DNA from: Basidiobolus heterosporus B8920
Taxonomy: Eukaryota; Basidiobolomycota; Basidiobolomycetes; Basidiobolales; Basidiobolaceae
Assembly (NCBI GenBank): GCA_000697455.1
Contig: JNET01033933.1
Span: 1-15,581 of the forward strand
Length of the DNA: 15,581 bases
Direction of reading: 5' to 3'
The first letter of the stretch is position 1; each line of letters begins with the position of its first letter. Positions 7,160 through 15,581 of this stretch are shown one piece after another. Both the position numbers and the translations under genes were made by a program. The notes under the pieces were generated by a model that had not been told where the DNA came from, searched no databases, and saw only the letters and a list, made by a program, of their open reading frames with translations.

Positions 7160-9597
7160 ATGGTGAAACCTAGTAAAGTGGTCAAGAAGAAATCTCTTTC
7201 TCAAGTACCTGCGAAAAAATCCGCTGCTAAGCCTGTCACCAAAAGAAAGCAGGTAGAGGCGGAATCAGAGAGCGAGGATGACTTTGAAAATGTATCTATC
7301 GATATGGCTTCTGACGAAGAGGTGGATGACGAGATAGAATCTGACGATGAGGATCCTGAGCCTTTCCCCGAATATAATTCACAAAGCGAGGATGAAGAAG
7401 AGGAGGTGGAAGAAGAAGAAGAATCTAGCGACGATTATATTGCTGGAGACAGTGTTGATGAGGACGAGGAATTAGAGGAGGACGAAGACGAGGAAGAGTA
7501 TGACTTTGGTGATAGGTAGCCTTTCTTTTTCTTAATAGTAATCTTACTATGTATACTGACCCATGTAAAATAGCGACGGTACAGAGGAGCCAAAAGAGAT
7601 TCAGGACTGGCGTCCGGTCGATGAAGAAGGTCGTCGTAAGCTTCTCCCTCATATTGAAGCTGATTATGATAGTGATTCATCTACAGAAGAGGTACAGGAT
7701 TAGCAAACACTTCGTACTCTGTAAACGTTCGTATTACTTACTATGCCTCCCAACACAGACTGGTAATACCGTCGGTAATATTCCTATGGAGTGGTACGAC
7801 GATTATCCTCATATTGGTTACGACATTGATGGCAAGAAAATCTTGAGACCTGCTAGAGGCGACGAGCTCGATTCCTTCTTGGCTAAAATGGACGACCCCG
7901 ACAATTGGCGGTCTGTTGAAGATAAACTGCACCAGAAGGATGTGGTGCTTACTGACCAAGAGCTCGACATCATCAAACGTCTTCAAGAAGGCCGTATTCC
8001 TGATGCTGAGTATGATCCCTATGAACCTTGGACCGATTTCTTCACCAGCAAAACTAGCATTCACCCTGTCAACAATGCACCTGAGCCCAAGAGAAGATTT
8101 ATTCCATCCAAGTGGGAACATAAGCGTATTATGAAGATTGTTCGTGCTATCAGGGAGGGCCGTATTGTTCCTAAGAAAGCACTTGTCGAGAAACCCAAGT
8201 TCTACAATTTGTGGAACGATGATGATAAGCCTCGTGACGATCATCCTATGCATATTCCTGCACCCAAGATGAAGCTACCTGATAACAGTGAGTCTTACAA
8301 CCCTCCTGAGGAATACTTGCCTACTCCAGAGGAGATCGAAGAATGGGAAAACATGGAGCCCGAGGAACGTTCTCGCAACTATCTTCCCAAAAAATACAAC
8401 AGCTTGCGCGAAGTTCCCGGATACGACAGATTTATCCAGGAAAGATTCCAGCGTAACCTCGATCTCTATCTCTGCCCTCGTGTCCGCAAGAATCGTCTCA
8501 ACATTGACCCCGAGTCATTGATCCCTAAGTTGCCCAGTCCCAAGGATCTCCAGCCCTTCCCTACCACTCTCTCTATCACATACAAGGGTCACGAGGCACG
8601 CGTCAGAAGCTTCTCTGTTGATCCCAGTGGCTTATGGATCGTTTCTGGCTCCGACGACAAAACCGTCAAATTGTGGGAAGTTACAACCGGTCGTTGCATT
8701 CAAACATGGACCTTTGATGAAATCATTACTTCTGTTTCTTGGAATCCCAACCGGGATCTCTGCTTCTTTGCTGTTGCCACGGCTAATAAGGTTCATCTCA
8801 TCGTCGCTAAGAAGGTGTTTGATTCTGAATCTCAACTCTTGACCGAGCAATTCTTGCAATCCGGATTCCAGGCGAAGAAGGGATCGGAGGGTGAGCAAAC
8901 CAAGAAGCATGTTCAATGGGCTAAGGGTGAAGAGGATGTACAACTCAGCCTTACTTTCAACAAGGATGTCAAGGAAGTGAAGTGGCACAAGAAGGGTGAT
9001 TACATGGCTACTGTCTGCCCAGAAGACTCTACGTCCATCTTAATTCATCAGTTATCTAAGCATCAATCCCAAGCACCATTCCGTAAGACCAAGGGCCAGG
9101 TTCAAAGTGTTACCTTCCATCCTACCAAGCCTTTGTTCTTTGTCGCCACTCAGCGTTACATTCGCATTTATAATTTGATGAAGCAAGAACTGGCCAAGAC
9201 TCTTCAACCTGGTGTGAAGTGGATCTCCAGCTTGGATATTCATCCACAAGGTGATAACGTTATCATGGGAAGTTACGACAAGCGTCTTTGCTGGTTCGAT
9301 CTCGACCTTTCATCCAAACCCTACAAGACTCTACGCTACCACACCAAGGCGCTTCGTTCGGTTGCTTATCACAAACGCTACCCACTGTTCGCATCTTCAT
9401 CTGACGACGGTTCCATTCAAATCTTCCACGGAATGGTGTACAACGACCTCTTACAGAACCCACTCGTCGTCCCAGTCAAGATTCTCAAAGGACATGAGGT
9501 TGTGGAACATTTGGGAGTACTTGACTGTGAGTTCCATCCTACCCAACCATGGATCTTCTCCAGTGGAGCCGATTCCACCCTTCGTCTCTTCACATAA
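7160..9597 (+). CDS. ERB1: Ribosome biogenesis protein Erb1 / BOP1
   Basis: Three exons: 7160-7515, 7574-7691 and 7759-9597, with introns of 58 and 67 bp; 770 residues, normal for Erb1. The ATG at 7160 is the first in frame. Residues about 1-30 are basic and Lys-rich. About 35-120 are extremely acidic (runs of Glu/Asp ending EEYDFGD), typical of the family. Exon 3 begins inside the BOP1NT domain: TGNTVGNIPMEWYDDYPHIG, then PDNWRSVEDK, RRFIPSKWEHKRIMKIVRAI and YLPKKYNSLREVPGYDRFI. From about residue 432 comes a WD40 propeller (ITYKGHEARVRSFSVDPSG, then SGSDDKTVKLWEV) to the C-terminus, FSSGADSTLRLFT. With Nop7/Pes1 and Ytm1/WDR12 it forms the PeBoW complex needed for 27S pre-rRNA processing and 60S maturation in the nucleolus. 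The gene is convergent with THOC3. Confidence 0.97.
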
Positions 9598-9929
9598 ATA
9601 CGCAGCGAATTTTCTTAATTTTCTTGTCACGTTTAATTTTATAACTATTTCATACTTCTGTTTGGTGATCATCTTCCACCATCTTTGCTCGCTAGGCCCC
9701 TTCACCACAACCAGTCATCCACACAGAACAATCAACGAAATTAGAGAAATAGTTTCAAAATTGACAATTGATAATAGAATGTATATCCATAGTTTCTTCT
9801 TTTTTTTCACGGAATAATTAAAGCAAATTTTAGCCAACATTGGGAAAGTGAGCAATGAACTGTATAACGAAATAAGCAGTGAAGCGAGTAATGAAGCTTG
9901 GTGTTTATTGCAAGTCTATGTCCATCCAC
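9598..9929. terminator. Convergent 3' region of ERB1 and THOC3
   Basis: This 332-bp AT-rich spacer separates two genes that read toward each other. On the minus strand, AATAAA at 9909-9904 is 20 bp after the THOC3 stop. On the plus strand there is no perfect AATAAA; weak candidates are AATAATTAAA near 9814-9823 and AATAGAATG near 9773. A short run of loosely repeated GCAATGAA/GCAGTGAA/GTAATGAA words lies near 9850-9898. No gene was seen. Confidence 0.45.
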
Positions 9930-11351
9930 TTAATACAATCCATACACGCGAAGGTTACCCGCAGCCTTACCATCTCTAGGATCTAGTTCATCCCCAGCAA
10001 AGGCCAGGTAATACTTCGATGGATGCCAGGCTATGGTGTTGGTTGCCGCGTTACACGGGATCTTGTGAATAGACTCGCCGGTTTCTACGTCAGACTACGG
10101 TTGTGATGGTTGAGTATTGTTAATAGGAAAATCAAATCAACTTGGTCTTACCACATCGATGACTAGATCCTCCGATGCTGATGCTAGATACTTTCCGTCG
10201 TAACTGAAGCTAATGGTTCGTACCGGCCAACTAATCAAATCAACAAATCCCTCATTAATACCGGCCTTTTCAAAGGGATCCACCATAAATTCACTAACTC
10301 TAGACTATCGAATGAGCGAACACAAACAAATTCATCCAAGTCCCACAGGGTCACCAGTGCATCGGCACCACCGGCTGCAAGATATCTACATCGCCAGATT
10401 CGTTAAGTCGCGGTAAGCACAAATGCCAAGCCTGAAATTGGTTACCTTCCCATAGGATCAAACTCCAAGCAGTAGCAGTTTGCAGTTTGTGCGTCGAGCG
10501 TATGCAAAGGCTTCAGTGTTGGGAATTCAAGGATCTTTACATGTCCTTGGCCAGTGGTTAGGAAGAAATAGTCGCCGCTGTGGTCCCAGGCAATCTCATT
10601 CACCTACGGAGTAAGCGTTGTTGAGAAACCATCACTTGGTCTAATCAAATAGATACACTTGGTCTTACTTCTACATCGTGCTTGGAGGTTTTCTCGATTT
10701 TGTATTGTCTGGTATCAATGAAACTAATCAGATCGTCCTAAAGATGTGTCTATCAGTAACTGTCACCAAGATCTGCCCGTCTAGATAGACCAAGGTTACT
10801 TTATTTCCGACTGCGATGTACTTTCCATCAGGGCTCCAGCAGATGTTGATATTTTCGCCGGATGTTTGGATAGTATGCGTGCATTTTCCAGCTAGAATAA
10901 AGTGTAAGCTCTTCAGTTTTATCAACTCTGGGCTGAGGACTGCCTACCTCTTGCATCCCAGATTCGAACAGTCTTGTCGATGGATGCTGTGGCCAGTCGA
11001 TCTGGGTGTGTTGGATCCCAGCATAGCTGATCTACACTGTTAGTATGTCCACGAAGCTCGACTGAGTATCGAGAATCGGTCTAGGATAAGATAGAAATGG
11101 GCTTTGGTTATCACTTCTTATTGACTGTATTTGATGTTCACGGAATGAATGCATTGAGTGCTGCTGAAAGTAATTACCGAACGTTCGGGATTCCATATGC
11201 GTGCTGTACGATCTACTGAACCAGAAGCTAACCGTCTACCATCGCAATTCCAACTAACTGTATGGACTTTGTCTTTGTGTCCACGAATCTCTCGCACCTT
11301 CAGAGACTTGAAATCAACCTTTGGTGAGCTGTCGAAGAGGGTGGTCTGCAT
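9930..11351 (-). CDS. THOC3: THO complex WD40 subunit THOC3 / Tex1-type
   Basis: Eight exons on the minus strand: 11351-11178, 11080-10948, 10891-10800, 10737-10669, 10603-10446, 10385-10299, 10230-10152 and 10094-9930. They encode 318 residues. Seven introns (97 bp for the first, 56-68 bp for the others) all keep frame. The whole protein is one WD40 propeller: IRGHKDKVHTVSWNCDGRR at the start, ELRGHTNSVDQLCWDPTHPD, TSGENINICWSPDGKYIAVG, VNEIAWDHSGDYFFLTTGQG, RYLAAGGADALVTLWD, LDWPVRTISFSYDGKYLASA and NTIAWHPSKYYLAFAGDELD. These match THOC3 blade by blade, including the GENINICWSPDG signature. It is part of THO/TREX, coupling transcription to mRNA packaging and nuclear export. The most intron-dense complete gene here. 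It is divergent from the RRM-R3H gene. Confidence 0.95.
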
Positions 11352-11987
11352 CGTGTGTGAGTGGGAGCCGGAGGTAGCTCAAGTGGTGTGATAAATTCTT
11401 GGCATATTTTCGAATCAGTAATTTAATTGAATAAAAATTAGCTTAATTTGAGATGATCCATTTGTTGGTTTGGTTGTAATTTGATGTAGAACATGCAAAC
11501 CAGTCAGGTCTCGGATCAAACTAGTGCTCAGAGAATATATGCTAAGTATGTGATGTCAAGCAGCTGTTTTGATGTTCACTGATGTTTGGTCATGCTCATT
11601 GGACGATAACGAAAATTTCAACGAGTTCTAGAAATAATACCATGAATAGCTTAGGGTTAAGTCAGAATACCATCTATGAAGTAATGTAATTTAAACCAAG
11701 AGGATATTTGAGGGGATTTGAGGGGATTTGAGGGGATCTCATGTGCAAATTGAGTATTTAATAGAGATGATGGAATTCATGTTTACTTGGTACTCTTCTT
11801 CGCTCCTAAAGCCGTTTCTAACGGAAGCTTTCTATTCGCTCCATTTCTTCGATACCCTTTCAGAAGCCTTTCAAAGCTTTGTAATTTCTTTGTCTTACTT
11901 CACCAAACCAAATTTCCCCCGCTTTTTCAGACACCAAGTTGTCCAAACCACCAGTAAATCTCACTTTCTTCTTGTCATAAACTTATA
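11352..11987. promoter_or_regulatory. Divergent promoter between THOC3 and the RRM-R3H gene
   Basis: A 636-bp AT-rich spacer between two outward-facing start codons. It contains a threefold 10-bp tandem repeat with AGGGG cores (11706-11735) and, on the plus side, a pyrimidine-rich stretch (about 11785-11985) of the type often found at fungal transcription starts. A 73-codon upstream ORF overlaps that stretch. No RNA gene was recognised; a C/D-box-like GTGATGT...CTGA near 11548-11583 is too short and imperfect. Confidence 0.5.
11706..11735 (+). repeat. Three tandem copies of a 10-bp unit, ATTTGAGGGG
   Basis: ATTTGAGGGG occurs at 11706-11715, 11716-11725 and 11726-11735 without a mismatch. Each unit contains AGGGG, the core of the yeast stress response element, in direct 10-bp phase, so the sites fall on one face of the helix. 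It lies 253 bp before the RRM-R3H start and 355 bp before the THOC3 start. Function is inference; a simple minisatellite is equally possible. Confidence 0.8.
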
Positions 11988-11988
11988 A
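11767..11988 (+). other. Upstream ORF whose stop overlaps the next start (TAATG)
   Basis: An ATG at 11767 opens a 73-codon frame that ends in TAA at 11986-11988. Its last base is the first base of the ATG of the RRM-R3H gene. The peptide is rich in Phe, Ser and Leu, as expected from pyrimidine-rich leader DNA, and resembles nothing known. It matters only if transcription starts upstream of 11767, which the sequence cannot show. Confidence 0.3.
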
Positions 11989-13437
11989 TGAACGGACATC
12001 CCATGGAAAACGAAGTTAGCAACCTTACTGCTGAGTGTCTTAATGCTGATGAACACTTCCAAGCTCGTGAACCAGAAGCCCTTGACTCTAGTAGCAGTGG
12101 TGAGGGTAATGATTCCCCAGTCACCACTGATAAAGAAGCTGGAAGTGCTGCTGATAAAAGCAAAGGTGGAAGGAGAAAGGGTGCCAAGAACGGTAACAAT
12201 GGAAAAGAGAAGCGCAAGTTGAAGGTATCTGGACTTTTCTCTACATTTTATTCTTTACTTGTAATTAACAGTTTTTACTGGCAATTTATTTAGCAACGTT
12301 ATGATCAGAACCATGTTGAGACCGATCCCCTTATCGGTGATATCGTTACCACTGCTGTGGTCATCAAGAATATTCCTTTTTCTATCAAAAAAGATGTTCT
12401 TCTCAAGTCAATGGTATTTAACTTTCGGACAACCGTTATCTAAGAACTCTAGTGAACAAACTTTCCTTTTGATTTAGGCTGATTTGGATATCCCCAAACC
12501 ATATGCTTTCAATTATCACTATGATAATGGGGTATTCAGAGGACTCGCCTTTGCAAATTTCAAAACTCCTGAAGAAACTGACTATGTGATTTCCACCTTG
12601 AATGGTTTCGATATAGGAGGTCGAAAGCTAAAGGTTGAGTATAAACGTGTGATGGCAGGATTCAACAATGAGCCTCTAAACGAACTCGGGGAAAAAAGCT
12701 TTTTCGAGGAGAACCAGTCCACTTCTGACAAAGAGTCAAAAGAGAAACCGAAAAAGACCGAAAACCCCGTAAGAATTTTGCAACGAGAAAAAGAAGAGAG
12801 AATGGAAAGTAAACTTAAGGAAAAAAGTAAAAAAAGTGAAAAACCTAAATTGGAGAAACGTAGTAAAGCCAAAGCTACTTCAGTTGAGGTCGTGGAGGGT
12901 ATCGACATGAATGACCCTGATGCTCGTACTTTTTACAAAGAACTTGTTGCGTTCCGTGAAGAGCAAGGGAACCACGACTTGGTTTACTTGAATTCACTGA
13001 ATCCAAATCAAAGAAACCTACTACAATCAATTGTGCAAAAGCTTGGAATGTCTTACAAATGCGACGGTGAAGAGGAGAACTGGCATATGAGAATATCTCG
13101 CAAGGGTGCCCCCAGCTCTGTTTCTTCGCTCAGCACTACAAAGACGCCCAAAAAGCCAAGTAATCCCGTTGGAATCAACAGAACTCCGGTTAAAGCCAAC
13201 TCGGAGGTGTCTGGGATTGCTGCCCATTACTCACGCTCACCATTTAGGCAGAGCTATAAACGGGCTGATGGTTTGCCTTTGGTTTGTCCAATCAGGCAGC
13301 CTCGTGGACCAGATCTTTCTCAAAATTTTGCTTCACGTTGCAACCTTCGTAGCCAGTATCCAGCACACTGCGAAGTCAATCAACAGCCAAGTGGTGAACA
13401 TACTAACCCTTTAGCTAACTCCACCTCTGTTTATTGA
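11988..13437 (+). CDS. RRM-R3H RNA-binding protein, Pin4/Cip1/Cip2-like
   Basis: Three exons: 11988-12224, 12294-12413 and 12478-13437, with introns of 69 and 64 bp; 438 residues. The N-terminus (1-79) is polar and ends in a basic Gly/Lys patch. The RRM spans about 97-178: RNP2 is VVIKNI (101-106) and RNP1 is RGLAFANF (140-147), split by intron 2 after residue 119. PYAFNYHYDNGVFRGLAFAN matches the fungal Pin4/Cip1 subgroup. A Lys/Glu-rich linker with coiled-coil potential follows (about 180-255). An R3H-like domain then covers about 261-325 (NPNQRNLLQSIVQKLGMSY), in which the R-x3-H histidine is Gln. The C-terminal 110 residues are disordered and rich in Ser, Asn and Pro. S. pombe Cip1/Cip2 bind Csx1 and affect mRNA stability in stress, and yeast Pin4 links to checkpoint signalling. 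The exact role here is inferred. Confidence 0.88.
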
Positions 13438-13761
13438 CTCCTCGTTGGATTATCACAATAATGAAGCAATGTTTGGTCTAATGGGTTATCTAACGGAATC
13501 ACATAGTACCACTCACAGTAACCCTCGTTGTCTTTCACTGTTCCCATTTCATTTCGACGTTACGTTTATTTGAGACTCAATAAACCTAGCATCAAAGAAT
13601 ACTGTGGTAGTTGTCGTTTTATTGTCTACGAAAGCTTAACAAGAGCGAAGAAATACAAAACAGATAAGGTTTCTTTTGGTATCCCTTGGATTGTTCAATC
13701 TAGGTGTGAGATGAGTTGAGGTGCAATGAAGGGGAGATAGGTGAACCAAGCGGATGTCAAT
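13438..13761. terminator. Convergent 3' region with a bidirectional poly(A) element
   Basis: A 324-bp spacer between convergent genes. On the plus strand AATAAA lies at 13579-13584 for the RRM-R3H gene. On the minus strand AATAAA lies at 13570-13565 and again at 13623-13618 for RPC82. The first two form a near-perfect palindrome: TTTATTTGAG, a central A, then CTCAATAAA. The two transcripts probably overlap at their 3' ends. No gene was seen. Confidence 0.55.
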
Positions 13762-15581
13762 TCAGAAATCTCGCAAAATCATAATCATCTCGTCAAGACG
13801 TAGCTCGGCCACCTCCAGCCAATCCAAAACCTTGTTCAACAGTTCGAGCTGTGCTTTGTCGGAAGCATTCAAAAGATCCTGGTTCGCTTTGACATCCTCT
13901 CGTTGGGTCTTTTCGAGCAACCGGGAGCGCATCTTGATCTCCTCGCTGCGGCGTTGACGAATGCTGGCTAATGCCTTATAGCAGTCATCTAGGATCACCT
14001 CTTGGCATCTCTTCATAGGGACATGCCAAAGGTAGAAAGTACGCGAGGGTGCTCTATCAGCAGATTTTGGAACCTCCTGGACCTCGAGTAAACCAGCAGT
14101 GGCCAACTGATGGAGCTTTTCACGTGCATCTTTCCCGGGAACCATAGCGATCTTAGCAACCTACGTATTGGAAGACCACGAATGTTAGACGAGGGTAGAT
14201 GAAAATACTCAAGCAAACTCTAAAGTCACCTGTTTCTCATCCAGTTTTTGTTTACTCATCAAGATTCGCATCAATCTTGCGCTTACGGAACCGAACTTCT
14301 CCGAAACCACTGATTCAACTAAGCGAACCTTCAGCGCCTCGGCAATCTTCTCCAGATTAATCCGGAATTGTCCTGAGCCTCTCTCATCCTCCTTGACCAT
14401 GAATTTGACATGATCGTTGCAAAGGAGATCGAGTAGCTCGTTGGTTAACTGTTGTTGGGAAGGTTTGAAATTGGTGCCTTCGATATCCATGATCACATCG
14501 TTTTGTAGATTGATTTCAGCCGGAAGGTTGTGGGTGATGAGTGTTGCTGACATAACAACTAGTCCCAAGGTCAATTAAGAAACAAAGAATTAAATGAATG
14601 AATGAATGCTGGGCTTTACCTGATTTCTCCTCTTTGCATTGGCGCATGCGATCCTCAACAACACTGAAAGCCGCCTTCATTACCGCTGCAGCGCCCTTGT
14701 TGATGCGATCGTCTACAAAGCGGATAATACTCTAAACATTGATGAATCATGAGACATGGCCAGATCATCCTCAATTCGGAGGTACTATGCCGCCTACCTT
14801 GTTGCGAAGTTTGAGATTGAATTGCTCGTAGTTGATCTTCCAATATACGTCTGGCTAAATATAGAATTAGTCCCTTGTAATCGTTAGAGGGGGAAAGTGG
14901 CATAAACTCACGTCGACCTCCTCCAAAGCCTCTGCGTCCGCATTGATTTTCTGTCATAAAGTGTGAGCCACAAATATGAAATGCCACATGAAAATAGCAA
15001 AGAAAGTACTTTATTTGGGCCGGCGTCAGCATCAACCAGTTTACGTTTCTAAAAGCAAAAATCCTCTTAGTAAATAGCCGTGAGATTAGTCGTGTATAGA
15101 GAACTGCAGCCTACCATCCCCACGATCACGTTACTATTGATTTCCGCAACCTCCTTCTCCTCACGAATCTTCTTAAGGTTGGCAAGTTCCTGGGCGGTTG
15201 GGGGCGACTTGAATTGTTCTATTTCCTTAGCTTGCTCTGATATGTGTCTATCTGTTGGTGAGATCTTATCCGAAGGGGTAACTGCACGGATATAGCGACC
15301 ACGCGCCATTTGAGTGAAAATCTTGGTGAATAGGACATTTTCTAAAAATGAAGATAAGGTTAAAGACGTGAGCAAGCTAATCTGAGAAGACATTCAAAAA
15401 ACTACTTACTGTTCATTTTCCCCTTCTCCAAATCAAGTATAGCCCGTAAATCTTTTAAACGTAACATTCCTCGATTTAACAACAAGCGAATAATTACTCC
15501 ACCCTGCGAATGAATGCCGTGTTGGTTGAGTTGTCGAATCAAAATCGTCAGTGTACCAATCTAAATACCTCTTTTCCAAAC
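13762..15581 (-). CDS. RPC82: RNA polymerase III subunit RPC82 / POLR3C, C-terminal part (5' end outside window)
   Basis: Nine exons are visible on the minus strand: 15581-15569 (open at the edge), 15503-15410, 15341-15115, 15048-15010, 14950-14912, 14854-14798, 14731-14620, 14546-14230 and 14160-13762. Eight introns of 57-73 bp all keep frame, giving 431 residues to a stop at 13762-13764. Diagnostic segments are GGVIIRLLLNRGMLRLKDLR, PDVYWKINYEQFNLKLRNK (family Y/W-N-F pattern), VVSEKFGSVSARLMRILMSK, MVPGKDAREKLHQLATAGLL and APSRTFYLWHVPMKR, followed by a coiled-coil (RSEEIKMRSRLLEKTQRED) and a final helix. These are the winged-helix and C-terminal parts of the RPC3/C82 family. C82 with C34 and C31 forms the Pol III subcomplex that contacts TFIIIB and opens promoters at tRNA and 5S genes. 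By family length, roughly 100-150 N-terminal residues lie beyond the right edge. Confidence 0.94.

Noticed and set aside
11548-11590. C/D-box snoRNA between THOC3 and the RRM-R3H gene
   Set aside because: The C-like box is imperfect, the spacing to CTGA is too short and no terminal stem was found.
11706-11735. G-quadruplex in the tandem repeat
   Set aside because: Only three GGGG runs are present with no fourth nearby, so a stable intramolecular quadruplex is not supported.

Overview
This window is nuclear DNA from a fungus, probably not a yeast. Genes are split by short GT-AG introns, most of them 56-97 bp, with CTAAT/TACTAAT-like branch sites and TAG or CAG acceptors. Intergenic spaces are a few hundred bases, AATAAA-type poly(A) signals are visible, and every protein recognised is of eukaryotic type. 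The RRM-R3H protein and the form of RPB7 (an S. pombe-like N-terminus beginning MFFL-KEL) point to fungi. An early-diverging lineage is my guess, not something the sequence proves. No transposon, virus-like element, CRISPR array or tRNA was found.

Layout. (1) 1-1682, minus: 5' two-thirds or so of a BRD8-like NuA4/TIP60 subunit, running off the left edge. (2) 1683-2234: divergent promoter. (3) 2235-4742, plus: RRP6/EXOSC10 exosome nuclease, intronless. (4) 4743-5712: a 970-bp spacer holding RRP6 poly(A) signals, a TATA-like box followed by two hairpins and a T-run, an unexplained open frame without ATG, and the RPB7 leader. (5) 5713-6668, plus: RPB7, six exons. (6) 7160-9597, plus: ERB1/BOP1, three exons. 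(7) 9930-11351, minus: THOC3/Tex1-type WD40 protein, eight exons. (8) 11352-11987: divergent promoter with a threefold 10-bp tandem repeat and a possible upstream ORF. (9) 11988-13437, plus: RRM-R3H RNA-binding protein of the Pin4/Cip1/Cip2 type, three exons. (10) 13762-15581, minus: C-terminal part of RNA polymerase III subunit RPC82/POLR3C, nine exons in view, running off the right edge.

All seven solid genes serve transcription, RNA processing, ribosome assembly, mRNA export or RNA binding: chromatin acetylation (BRD8), Pol II (RPB7), Pol III (RPC82), exosome (RRP6), 60S assembly (ERB1), THO complex (THOC3) and post-transcriptional control (RRM-R3H). They do not form an operon. Orientation alternates between divergent and convergent pairs, apart from the three-gene plus-strand run RRP6-RPB7-ERB1. 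I see no clear new biological system. The observations most worth checking are a 9-bp stem that would bury the 5' splice site of the unusually long RPB7 intron 1, a TAATG stop-start junction between an upstream ORF and the RRM-R3H gene, a near-palindromic bidirectional poly(A) element at 13565-13584, and the unexplained frame and hairpins in the 4743-5712 spacer.
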